A stretch of 64,000 bases of DNA from an uncultured Prevotellaceae bacterium. Its GTDB lineage: Bacteria > Bacteroidota > Bacteroidia > Bacteroidales > Bacteroidaceae. A program made the translations under genes and the position numbers. Where the stretch lies: assembly GCA_900314755.1 (NCBI GenBank), contig OMWH01000008.1:35292-99291 (forward strand), given 5' to 3'. The stretch's first letter is position 1. Each line of letters starts with the position of its first letter. Under the pieces are notes generated by a model. It saw only the letters and a program-made list of their open reading frames with translations. It ran no database searches and was not told the DNA's origin. Shown piece after piece: positions 55,387 to 63,575 of this stretch.

Positions 55387-56221
55387 TCTTTCTTACAATG
55401 ATTTCTATCAGCCCTCGCAGATTTCGCCCATTATCATCTTGATAGATGTGATAATACTCAGGACGATGCACCATCATGATAACATCAGCAAGACCCTCGA
55501 TAAAACTAGAGTTCATCAAATCCATCAACTGAGGCTGTTTGCCCTCGAGTCCTTCTCGGTATTCTATCCCTCTACTCAACATGGATCCTACTATGATAGG
55601 TATATTGCATAAACGAGCCAGTTGTTTTAATGAAAGCATCACCTTCGCAACTCTATCAGAAGGATTGTCGTCTTCATTTGTAAAGTCAACCATTTGCAGA
55701 CAGTCTATAAGGATGATTTTCACCTCCTTCTCTCTGATACAATTTCGTGCAGTTTCGACCAATTCGTTAAGCGGCAAATCCAAACTGTCATGCATAAACA
55801 ATGGCGCATCTACCAATTCACCTGTCCGTTTATCCAACCTATCCCACTCATGAGGTTCCAACGACCCTTGAAACAAGTGCATAACAAGTATGTCACAATG
55901 GATGGCAAGAAGCCTTTGTACATAGTCTGCCTTCTGATGATTTGTCGAGAACATCAACACGGGCAGTTTGCTTTCTAAAATGATGTCCAGTATCATTGAC
56001 AGCATGAGTTCTTCTTTTCCCATGCAAGGCCTTCCGCCAATCACATAAACTTTCCCCTTCTCGAAGCCACCAATCAAATCGTCTAACGGCTGAAAACCCG
56101 TAGGGATTCCTGGCACACCAGTATTTATAGCCCTTTCCTGTACGTCAGAGATGCAATCCTTCAACATCTCCCGCATATTGATATAGCTGTCATCGCTCAT
56201 CATCTTGTTCACGCTTGTCAT
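55343..56221 (-). CDS. DnaB-like ATPase domain protein with degenerate active site
   Basis: 292 residues covering only the C-terminal RecA-like domain of DnaB; the N-terminal helical domain is absent. The Walker A is GGRPCMGKEELML, where GRPSMGKTA is usual, so the Thr/Ser that binds Mg is replaced by Glu. The region normally reading SLEM (catalytic Glu) is FSTNH. Walker B (IILIDCLQMVD) and LSRGIEYR remain. It therefore probably binds but may not hydrolyse ATP. The homology continues in another frame (55204-55386). Promoter at 56247-56254. Confidence 0.75.
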   Translation of the reverse strand: MTSVNKMMSDDSYINMREMLKDCISDVQERAINTGVPGIPTGFQPLDDLIGGFEKGKVYVIGGRPCMGKEELMLSMILDIILESKLPVLMFSTNHQKADYVQRLLAIHCDILVMHLFQGSLEPHEWDRLDKRTGELVDAPLFMHDSLDLPLNELVETARNCIREKEVKIILIDCLQMVDFTNEDDNPSDRVAKVMLSLKQLARLCNIPIIVGSMLSRGIEYREGLEGKQPQLMDLMNSSFIEGLADVIMMVHRPEYYHIYQDDNGRNLRGLIEIIVRKNALKTIGQHFPGLS

Positions 56222-56242
56222 AATTCTGCATATTAAAATTCA

Positions 56243-56278
56243 GTGGCAAAGATACGAACTTGTACCTTTGCCACCAAA
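56243..56278. promoter_or_regulatory. Promoter with 9-bp inverted repeat
   Basis: GTGGCAAAG (56243-56251) and CTTTGCCAC (56266-56274) flank the core. Minus reads TTTG-N20-TATCTTTG (-7 at 56247-56254) for the DnaB-like gene. Plus has TACCTTTG at 56263-56270, pointing antisense toward the macro/DUF1810 gene end, but with a poor -33. Confidence 0.72.
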
Positions 56279-56317
56279 CGATTTTACTTCACAAGGCTTG
56301 TGGAAATGTGAATTTAT

Positions 56318-56334
56318 GCTTCGGCGAGCGAAGC
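56318..56334. terminator. Short hairpin after the ADP-ribosylation operon
   Basis: GCTTCG-GCGAG-CGAAGC, 4 nt past the stop of the last operon gene. On plus it is followed by GATTTT; on minus the T run is weak. Confidence 0.45.
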
Positions 56335-56338
56335 GATT

Positions 56339-57604
56339 TTAATCGGTTTCCCAGATAACCAAATCACGAGGCAACATGACTTTCTTTATTTCTCCGCTTT
56401 TGCCCGTTATAATATATTGTTCTAACAATGTTGGATCAACTTCTGAAAGAAATGCCGCTCTAACACGTGAGCACTTCTCGTTTATGGAGTTAAGCAGCGG
56501 GTTGGTTACATCTTCAATACTTCTTATTGCTCTTTCTGTCAAGCCAAAGGGCTTTATCTTCTGGTATATGTCTGCCAATTCTTTCCTGTAATCTGGCAAG
56601 CACTTAAAGGCAATACCTTCTGGATGTTTTAAGTAGAGCAAATATATGGCTTTGACTATGGGTTCCATCTTTACCTCTTTTTGATAGTCCGATAATAGGA
56701 TAGTACAGTCCTTCGAGATAGTCAATCTGCTCATTTTGACTACGTTCTTTGCCTTTTCCTCACGTCCACCTAACCGCCTCATTGTTTTCTCACATCTTTT
56801 CCCCTCGTAGTATTTTTCAAGCACATCGTTAAAAATGTCGTTGGGAGAAACAAGATCAAACAATGTCATACATGACTGAACTTTCAAAACGTCAGGAAAT
56901 CCCAAGATATTAAATGCAGAAGGATTGTTACTATCTAGCAAAGCACAGGTTATATCCCTTAGTCTTTTACCAAGAACAGGATGCTTTAAATAAACACTCG
57001 CCTCTTCCTTACTGGCGATACCATAAAATTCTGACCTATAGCTATGACCTAACCCTTTGATCTGCGGAAATACGTACCAAATCCAGTGTCCTTGCTTATG
57101 TCCTTCTTTAATCTCATTTAATGCATCAGCATAAGTGTATGTTTCTGAATCCTGAGCATTCACAAATCTATCAAGGTCATAGACGACTTCTCCACCTTTA
57201 AGTGCGTTAACAAAACTTTTGGGAAGGCAAATGTTCTTAACCTCCAGAGCAGCCTTAAAGAATTGAGCCATCTCCTCATCACTATACCCACCAATACCAC
57301 ATCCGATGCGAGTAACGAAAAAGAACAGTTTCTCGTTCTCTTTTGCAAAGGCTATGAATTTGTCAACGGAGGCTTTCACTTCTGTATCTTTGCGTATGCC
57401 TTTACCAAAATCCACCGGGATTGCATAACTCTGTCCTTGCAATCCTTCTGCCTGGCCCCATACTGCACCAAACATCTTCCGAGCAGTACCAGATGCTCCA
57501 CCTGTATGATATCCCAATGCATTGCTGCCAAATACAAATATCTGATTTGGCAGTAAAATATTGATGTAGTCTGGTGTGAATCCCTTATTATTTTGCTCTT
57601 CCAT
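56339..57604 (-). CDS. Macro-like / DUF1810 / HPEGI-module fusion protein
   Basis: 421 residues in three parts. Residues ~15-135 resemble the macro-like fold of phage A1S_2505-type proteins (NQIFVFGSNALGYHTGGASG, MFGAVWGQAEGLQGQSYAIP). Residues ~145-290 are DUF1810 (DLDRFVNAQDSETYTYADAL, HWIWYVFPQIKGLGHSYRSE). Residues ~300-421 repeat the KAIYLLYLKHPEGI module of the 52574-53167 protein. Macro-type folds bind or cleave ADP-ribose, which fits the DarT, NADAR and DraG genes upstream. Last gene of the operon, 16 nt after the membrane-anchored unknown protein. Confidence 0.78.
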   Translation of the reverse strand: MEEQNNKGFTPDYINILLPNQIFVFGSNALGYHTGGASGTARKMFGAVWGQAEGLQGQSYAIPVDFGKGIRKDTEVKASVDKFIAFAKENEKLFFFVTRIGCGIGGYSDEEMAQFFKAALEVKNICLPKSFVNALKGGEVVYDLDRFVNAQDSETYTYADALNEIKEGHKQGHWIWYVFPQIKGLGHSYRSEFYGIASKEEASVYLKHPVLGKRLRDITCALLDSNNPSAFNILGFPDVLKVQSCMTLFDLVSPNDIFNDVLEKYYEGKRCEKTMRRLGGREEKAKNVVKMSRLTISKDCTILLSDYQKEVKMEPIVKAIYLLYLKHPEGIAFKCLPDYRKELADIYQKIKPFGLTERAIRSIEDVTNPLLNSINEKCSRVRAAFLSEVDPTLLEQYIITGKSGEIKKVMLPRDLVIWETD

Positions 57605-57620
57605 AACCTTTTCAAAATTA

Positions 57621-59348
57621 CTAATGATATCGTAAATATTCCCCTACGTTTAGTGCATCTATTGCTTTACGTCCATTCTTCAAGAAGAAATCTATTACCC
57701 CCATTCTATAAAAGAGAAGGGTGGCATAGCTAACTTGGTCATCAAAACTTGCAGAATCTCCTGTCATTATTAAATCTGTATATGATTTGCCTCCATCAAT
57801 GGAATATGAACCTGCTATTTTATTTGATCCTCCCTCCATTGTCCTAAATTTGTAAGTTGAATGATTCGTCAACCAAACAGGCATTATGTATTCAGCACCT
57901 TGAGCTTCACCGACTAAACTATTAGTAATAGCCATATAAGAAAAGAATGGATGCTTAATCACTCTTTCATATTGTTGTTTAATAAACAATCTGTTCTGTA
58001 ACATATAATCTTCAAGAATAGGCTCCTTCTCTTTTCCCTCTGGCTTTATAGTATTGGACGGAACTGTCTTTTTTGTTTTTTCCTTCGCTTTTATATCTTC
58101 TATTATTTTCTTAAATTCAAACTCATCATATTCCTTAATTATGGAAAAATAGCAGACAAAAGAAATTGACTGTTTGAAGAATTCAATGACATATGCACTA
58201 TTTTTTTTCATCTCATCATTAGTCGAAATGAAATCAATGATTAAAACACTCTTATATATGGTATTTTCGTTTATAGATTGAATGTCGTTTAGATTACACC
58301 ACGTATATTCATTTTCATCAAGTCGCGAGCGTAAATGTTTATAATGGTAATCAAATGTTTCTTTACTCCATTCTTTACTGTTACTTGTTATGAATAATAT
58401 CAAGGGCTTTTCTACTAATGTATTGGTAATTCCTTCAATAAATGAATAAACGCCATCATAAACATTGCCGTAATAGTATCTTTTCTTATTTGCAAATTCT
58501 GGAATTTTATTTAACATATTACGGTAATACTCCGATTGCTCTTCTTGGTAAAAAGGCGAATAACTGGCTTTGAAGAACTGCCAGATTTTAAATTCAGACA
58601 CTTCCAGTGTGCCATCAAGCTTAGGCTTTTGAAATGGAACCATATAAGTATATCTGCCATTATTAGGAAGAAATTTCTTATTTACATTCCATATATCAGA
58701 ACAAAAATTCTCCTGTTTCTTCTCCCAGCCATCAAATATATGGTATTCGTTATATTTTTTTTGTATGTTTAGTATTCTTTCCTTATTTCTTAGAATTTCT
58801 GCTGATGACACAAATGAGGCTTCTCTAAGGCGGATATAATCCTTACCACCTTCAGGGCATTTATTTAATAGAGTTGAAGCATCAATACGTTCTTGGTTTC
58901 TTTTCTCCCAAACATCCTTTGGCTCAGATTCTATAGATCTTAATTCGTAAAGAGTAAGACATTCTATTTTATTAGAAACAGACGTTTTTATTGGCGAGTT
59001 TTTGGTGGACGGTTCTTTATATAAATTTCTTTTGGGAATGTCTGGATAACATTCCTTGAGGAATTCGTCAAAAGTAGCAGGAAATGCATTTGCAATAGCT
59101 GATACTTTAACTATAAGGTCTTCCCATTCTTCCCATTCTGAATCAGTTAATGATGCAATAAGCCGTTTCTGCTCATTACTAAGCGTCGATTGATCAGGAA
59201 GGAAAGCCAAATTCAATAAAGACGGTATACGACGAGAGTAGTTCTTATACGCCTTATCAACTAATTGTGTAGTCTTATCTGGGCGCATAAATAATACTGT
59301 GACTGCAACTATCACGATACCAACCATTATTATAGAGATCACTTCCAT
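57621..59348 (-). CDS. Membrane-anchored unknown protein of ZorAB-like operon
   Basis: 575 residues, not recognised. One N-terminal transmembrane segment (VISIIMVGIVIVAVTVLFM) with the rest probably cytosolic. The middle contains LILFITSNSKEW and KSVLIIDFISTNDEMKK, faintly like a phosphoribosyltransferase PRPP loop; this is a weak resemblance. A Lys-rich linker (near residues 420-440) leads to a C-terminal domain (PFFSYMAITNSLVGEAQGAEYI). Strongly AT-rich. It starts 10 nt after the ZorB-like gene, where Zorya systems place their effector genes, yet shows no helicase or nuclease motifs. Confidence 0.65.
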   Translation of the reverse strand: MEVISIIMVGIVIVAVTVLFMRPDKTTQLVDKAYKNYSRRIPSLLNLAFLPDQSTLSNEQKRLIASLTDSEWEEWEDLIVKVSAIANAFPATFDEFLKECYPDIPKRNLYKEPSTKNSPIKTSVSNKIECLTLYELRSIESEPKDVWEKRNQERIDASTLLNKCPEGGKDYIRLREASFVSSAEILRNKERILNIQKKYNEYHIFDGWEKKQENFCSDIWNVNKKFLPNNGRYTYMVPFQKPKLDGTLEVSEFKIWQFFKASYSPFYQEEQSEYYRNMLNKIPEFANKKRYYYGNVYDGVYSFIEGITNTLVEKPLILFITSNSKEWSKETFDYHYKHLRSRLDENEYTWCNLNDIQSINENTIYKSVLIIDFISTNDEMKKNSAYVIEFFKQSISFVCYFSIIKEYDEFEFKKIIEDIKAKEKTKKTVPSNTIKPEGKEKEPILEDYMLQNRLFIKQQYERVIKHPFFSYMAITNSLVGEAQGAEYIMPVWLTNHSTYKFRTMEGGSNKIAGSYSIDGGKSYTDLIMTGDSASFDDQVSYATLLFYRMGVIDFFLKNGRKAIDALNVGEYLRYH

Positions 59349-59358
59349 AGATACATTC

Positions 59359-60072
59359 CTAATTGTTGTCGTTTGTATTTGGCGTCGGTCTATTTATCTT
59401 CGGTATTATTTGTAAGACAAACCGTTTATTGTAATCCTCAACACGCGTATCACGGTTTATACCATTGAATCCACTACCAGCTAAAATAACTTCTGTGTTA
59501 TATTTCCTGAAGTCTAGACCTTGAGCCATCCATCTCCTATAGAGTGTCAATGCGCGGTTGTAACTTAATAGATACATTGATTCGTCATCCGGGTCATACT
59601 GATGAGATTTGAGTTTATCCCATTTTATTGCAGCATTTCCTTCGATAACCATCTGATACTTAAATTCTTTGTTTTCATTAAGAGATTTAAGGACTTTCAA
59701 TATTTCCCTACCAACCCTATCAACAGTCTCTTCGTATTGAGGATCAATGACTGGCTGGTTAGGGAAAAATATTTCTTTGTTTTGGAAATCCTTTGCAAAG
59801 AACATTTTCTTTTCCGAATCATATTCCAAAGAGGTTGATTGGCTCAGTACCTTGAATTGTTCTTCAAGTTGTAAGATGTTCCTTAGCTGTTCGTTTGTTG
59901 CTTGAACACTATCTAACAAATGCTCTAATTGCCCCTGTTTATCTTTTAATTCATTGTTGGCTCCACCAATTTTAACAAGGCAAATGATGAATAGCACAAG
60001 CATGACAAAAAACAGACTTGTCATTAAGTCAGAATAACTGGTCCAGAATGAATCTTGTTTGTTCTTTGCCAT
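59359..60072 (-). CDS. ZorB-like MotB/OmpA-family motor subunit
   Basis: 237 residues. N-terminal FWTSYSDLMTSLFFVMLVLF: a plug-like segment and one transmembrane helix with the ion-carrying Asp, as in MotB/ZorB. A coiled linker is followed by a C-terminal OmpA-like peptidoglycan-binding domain (MVIEGNAAIKWD, LSYNRALTLYRRWMAQGLD, DYNKRFVLQI). It would form the inner dimer of an ion-driven motor. Follows the ZorA-like gene with a 3-nt gap. Flagellar and Tol/Exb functions are unlikely given the genes around it. Confidence 0.8.
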   Translation of the reverse strand: MAKNKQDSFWTSYSDLMTSLFFVMLVLFIICLVKIGGANNELKDKQGQLEHLLDSVQATNEQLRNILQLEEQFKVLSQSTSLEYDSEKKMFFAKDFQNKEIFFPNQPVIDPQYEETVDRVGREILKVLKSLNENKEFKYQMVIEGNAAIKWDKLKSHQYDPDDESMYLLSYNRALTLYRRWMAQGLDFRKYNTEVILAGSGFNGINRDTRVEDYNKRFVLQIIPKINRPTPNTNDNN

Positions 60073-60075
60073 ACC

Positions 60076-61641
60076 TTAATTCTTTATAGTCTTTATTGCA
60101 GAAATCATTTCGCGCACTGCAGTAAGTAGGTCTGCATTTAGCTTTGAGTTGTTGGATTGGACTGAAAGTTGAGATTTCTTCAATTCATTAATTTCTAACT
60201 TCAAATCTTTGTAGCAAGATGCTTGGACATCTGAATATTTAACGAGAGTTTCAAGAACCTCTTTAAAGTTTGCAATTGAAGAAAAAGCCTCCTTATTATT
60301 ATCAGTAAATGAACGAATATATTCAGTTGATGCTTTCAGCTGACGGTTCAATTCCTCTGAAACCGAACTTGCGTCAGTTGTCAGTTCGTCGAATTGTTTT
60401 CTCCACATTTCTCGCGCATCTGAACCTGTTGGAAAATGGGTTTCAATAGCAGCGCTAAATTGTTTTTGTAAATCAGCAGCTACCCCTTGATTTTCAACTA
60501 CAAGTTTTAATGACTTAGAAAAATCGTCAAAGGTCTCAACAATATCATCGATTCTTTTAACTGCAGAGTTTACTTCTTCTACCGTCTCATTTAGACTTTG
60601 TTGATATGAATTGAAAACATTCAATGACTCAGAAGCATTTTTGAGTGTGGCAAATGTCTTCGCAATTTCAGCTGCAACTTGGGTTTGGTTCATTTTGTTT
60701 ATTTCAACCAACAGAAGATGCTGCTTCTCGATATTGTCATTTAACAATTCAGCGGAATTTGCATAAGCCGTAAGATTGTGACCAAATTTACCAATAAACT
60801 CTCCTAATACGCTTTTGAGTGAATTGAGACTCGATGCCATGCTATTTGACAAAACGGGCATTAGTTCGCGACGAATAAAGTCATAATAGCCATTCTTGTG
60901 CATGTTACAATTGACAAGCGCTTGTTTGTAATTAATAGCGGAATTCCTTACCATCAGGCCTAGTCCAAACAAACTTGCGAACATGGCAATAACGACACCG
61001 GCCAATAGCGTAGTAAGAGACGATAAATTAGCATTTTGGCCAAAAAGCGAATTAACATTTGTCGCAATACCAACGAGTCCGATAATAATACCGACAAATG
61101 TACCTGCAAGTCCTAAGTACAGTGGTACATTAAGGGAATTTGAAATCTGTGACTCCAGCGATTCTATCTTTCGCTCACAAATATCTTGAATAAGAATGAA
61201 ATCTGCAGACGAACCAACATTCTTACACAAATAGGCATTGGTCTCATTAACGACTGCTTCAAATGAAGCACTTTCAACATTTTTAGCAGAGATTAGGTTT
61301 ACATCAATATACTCTGTCACTTTGGGAGAGAACATTGTTTCATCGTTATTCTCCTCTTCTTTCCATTCTTTGGCCACCTCAATATGTTTGGATGGGGGAT
61401 TTTTCAAAAAGGCTTCCATTTTTGCCTTTGATGAAAGAATATCCATTGTTATGGAACTCTCCTTAATTGTTAAGTTTGATTCATCTGGAAAGAAAGATGC
61501 TAATTCGTCGATTTTTTCTTTTGTTCCCTTGTAGAACCGATATTGTAAAACTAATACTATTGCAACAATTATTGCTGCAATGACAATAAGAGAAACATCC
61601 CACAATCCCATGTTCTCAAAAATTGGTCTAACACTATTCAT
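60076..61641 (-). CDS. ZorA-like MotA/TolQ/ExbB-family motor subunit with long tail
   Basis: 521 residues. Transmembrane segments at about 15-35 (SLIVIAAIIVAIVLVLQY), 170-190 (LYLGLAGTFVGIIIGLVGIA) and 208-232 (LLAGVVIAMFASLFGLGLMV), the core of the MotA/ExbB proton-channel family. Residues ~245-521 are a long coiled coil. A long cytoplasmic helical tail distinguishes ZorA from ExbB and TolQ. The start overlaps the NADAR-like gene by 8 nt, tying the motor to the ADP-ribosylation pair. Confidence 0.8.
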   Translation of the reverse strand: MNSVRPIFENMGLWDVSLIVIAAIIVAIVLVLQYRFYKGTKEKIDELASFFPDESNLTIKESSITMDILSSKAKMEAFLKNPPSKHIEVAKEWKEEENNDETMFSPKVTEYIDVNLISAKNVESASFEAVVNETNAYLCKNVGSSADFILIQDICERKIESLESQISNSLNVPLYLGLAGTFVGIIIGLVGIATNVNSLFGQNANLSSLTTLLAGVVIAMFASLFGLGLMVRNSAINYKQALVNCNMHKNGYYDFIRRELMPVLSNSMASSLNSLKSVLGEFIGKFGHNLTAYANSAELLNDNIEKQHLLLVEINKMNQTQVAAEIAKTFATLKNASESLNVFNSYQQSLNETVEEVNSAVKRIDDIVETFDDFSKSLKLVVENQGVAADLQKQFSAAIETHFPTGSDAREMWRKQFDELTTDASSVSEELNRQLKASTEYIRSFTDNNKEAFSSIANFKEVLETLVKYSDVQASCYKDLKLEINELKKSQLSVQSNNSKLNADLLTAVREMISAIKTIKN

Positions 61642-62323
61642 TTTTAAAAATGTTTAATTGTTCTACATTTGATTTATTACTCTTTTTTGATACTTTCTTT
61701 CTCTCTTTAATATCATTTTTCCGTTGTTTTATTTCAGCAATTGAAAACGGAGTATATGTCGCACCTTCTTCTGGATAATTCCCTTCTATGTAGAGTTTTA
61801 CCAAACCTGCATGAGAAAGTGGCGAAGAAGTATCTCGGAACTCAGTATTTGTATTGTAATCCAATAATACAATATCATGATCCTTTGAACGTTCTTTAAT
61901 CCTCAAGAGGACATTATGAACCTCTGGAACGTTGTCCAAAACCCATTTGTATGTAGGAATATAAATCTGCATTCTTGCATCAAAATAATTCAATAGCTCT
62001 TTCCCGTGCACGCCTTTCCTATGTCCAAGGGGCTTTCCGTACATCCTTACAGTCCTCTTTAATCCCTTCATTGTGTCATTCTTGAAAGAATTTAAGTCAA
62101 TGTCGCAAGAATCAAAAACCTTTAATCCTTGCCATACAGCTTCAACACATGTGGCTTTAAGACCCTCAGTAAATGGTATAGGAATATTCCCATGAGGATA
62201 AAATGGACTTAAAATCTGAGCATATCTTAACTCTGAAGATGAAGTAATATCCAAAATATCTGCATTCGGATATTGCTCCTTTATCTTCTCTATTTTTCTT
62301 CTCTTGTTTTCTATATAAATCAT
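61634..62323 (-). CDS. NADAR-like ADP-ribose glycosidase (antitoxin candidate)
   Basis: 229 residues. ILSPFYPHGNIPIPFTEG followed by CVEAVWQGLKVF and GKPLGHRKGVHGKELLNY recall the SxFYP...VEHxxQxxK pattern of NADAR/YbiA-type proteins, in the variant I associate with DarT neighbours. NADAR enzymes remove ADP-ribose from guanine in DNA and act as antitoxins to DarT relatives. Its ATG overlaps the DarT-like stop by 4 nt, a classic toxin-antitoxin coupling. The C terminus is a Lys-rich tail. Confidence 0.65.
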   Translation of the reverse strand: MIYIENKRRKIEKIKEQYPNADILDITSSSELRYAQILSPFYPHGNIPIPFTEGLKATCVEAVWQGLKVFDSCDIDLNSFKNDTMKGLKRTVRMYGKPLGHRKGVHGKELLNYFDARMQIYIPTYKWVLDNVPEVHNVLLRIKERSKDHDIVLLDYNTNTEFRDTSSPLSHAGLVKLYIEGNYPEEGATYTPFSIAEIKQRKNDIKERKKVSKKSNKSNVEQLNIFKNE

Positions 62324-63549
62324 GAAAAATACATCTTTTGAGGGTTATCAATATTTACTATGAATTCTATCGGGACAAACGTTTTAACCATACACTCTGC
62401 TTGATGATATTTGAAAATAGGACTATCTCTGCTCACATAATTTTCTTTTGTCGCACTTATGTTTACTTTACGTAATGCATCAAAATCGCTTCCATGTTGC
62501 TCGTTTTCGTCTGCAGCATTTATATCTGAAAATTGAGTATCCACGAAAGTAGCCACTTCGACATTAATTTTTAGTAGAACTAACCGAGCTCCATCATTGT
62601 GAACCCTATATGCCATAGGATGGTCGTTACAAAAACTTAATCTAACAAAATCCTCTAATCCATGACGCTTATCATATATCCTCGATTTGATATCACCACC
62701 AGCCTTGGGAATTATTATATCATTTTGCTCCAAATAATACCAAGAGTAAAGCCCTCGATATTTCTTAATTGACTGCAAATTATTTTCGTCAGTAAAATGA
62801 TAGAAATATTTAACTCCTTTCATTCTAAGATAATTAAGAAATTCATCGGCATTTTCTTTTCTTCGTGTAACTATTTGCCTTTGCCGCTCAACTTCTAATG
62901 TTTGAGCTTGCTCTTGTTTAAGAAGCCTTTCATTATATTGTCTTGCTTCTTCTTCCCTTCTTAATCTTTCTTCATCGTCTTTTCTTTTTTTCTCAGCAAG
63001 TTCTTGCTCTCTTTGTAATTGTGCCTCTAATTCTTTCTGCTTTTCCAATTTCCTTCTTTCTATTTCACGTAAACGAATTTTCTCCTTTGCGTCCATTATT
63101 TCTGAAAGGAAATAGTCATACTGGTCTGATAATGACTCGTCAGAAAGTTCTTTTAACGAAGAGGATATTGCGTATAACAAGTACTCTGCTTGCTCGACAT
63201 CTTCTGTGCTTAAAAGTAAAGATATAGTTTCATAACATTTCTCAACTTCGCTTTTTAATTTCTTAATTCTTTCAGCCTCTTCTCTTTTTCTGCTCTCAAA
63301 TAAGTCCTTCATCGTTTTTACTTTTCCTCTCTTCAAGGGAGTAAAAACGGATATGCTAATTTCTTTATTGTTGTTAATGGGAAACACAAACCAAGACACA
63401 TCTGGATTGTATGTGCGCATTTTTTCGATACGCAAATCCAAGTCTCGCTTGTCTGTGTTCAATTCAATAATTCTCGAAGACAGCTTTGATTCTGTCTTTT
63501 CAAGTTCATTGCCTTTGAAAAAAGAATATAATCTATTTAGGAATCCCAT
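62320..63549 (-). CDS. DarT-like ADP-ribosyltransferase with coiled-coil N terminus
   Basis: 409 residues. Residues ~70-225 are a long charged coiled coil. Residues ~230-409 match the DarT fold: FYHFTDENNLQSIKKYRGLY (NAD-binding start), DFVRLSFCNDHPMAY (Arg-containing strand), VDTQFSDINAADEN, and KYHQAECMVKTFVP with the expected catalytic Glu. DarT enzymes ADP-ribosylate bases in DNA. Longer than typical stand-alone DarT because of the coiled coil, which may recruit it to a partner. Lies 26 nt after the glycohydrolase gene. Confidence 0.78.
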   Translation of the reverse strand: MGFLNRLYSFFKGNELEKTESKLSSRIIELNTDKRDLDLRIEKMRTYNPDVSWFVFPINNNKEISISVFTPLKRGKVKTMKDLFESRKREEAERIKKLKSEVEKCYETISLLLSTEDVEQAEYLLYAISSSLKELSDESLSDQYDYFLSEIMDAKEKIRLREIERRKLEKQKELEAQLQREQELAEKKRKDDEERLRREEEARQYNERLLKQEQAQTLEVERQRQIVTRRKENADEFLNYLRMKGVKYFYHFTDENNLQSIKKYRGLYSWYYLEQNDIIIPKAGGDIKSRIYDKRHGLEDFVRLSFCNDHPMAYRVHNDGARLVLLKINVEVATFVDTQFSDINAADENEQHGSDFDALRKVNISATKENYVSRDSPIFKYHQAECMVKTFVPIEFIVNIDNPQKMYFS

Positions 63550-63575
63550 TTATAATTGATATTGTTTTATTGCTT

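Noticed and set aside
59359-61641. Flagellar MotAB or TolQR/ExbBD energiser
   Set aside because: No flagellar, Tol or TonB gene is nearby; the long ZorA-like tail and the DarT/NADAR context fit a defence motor better.
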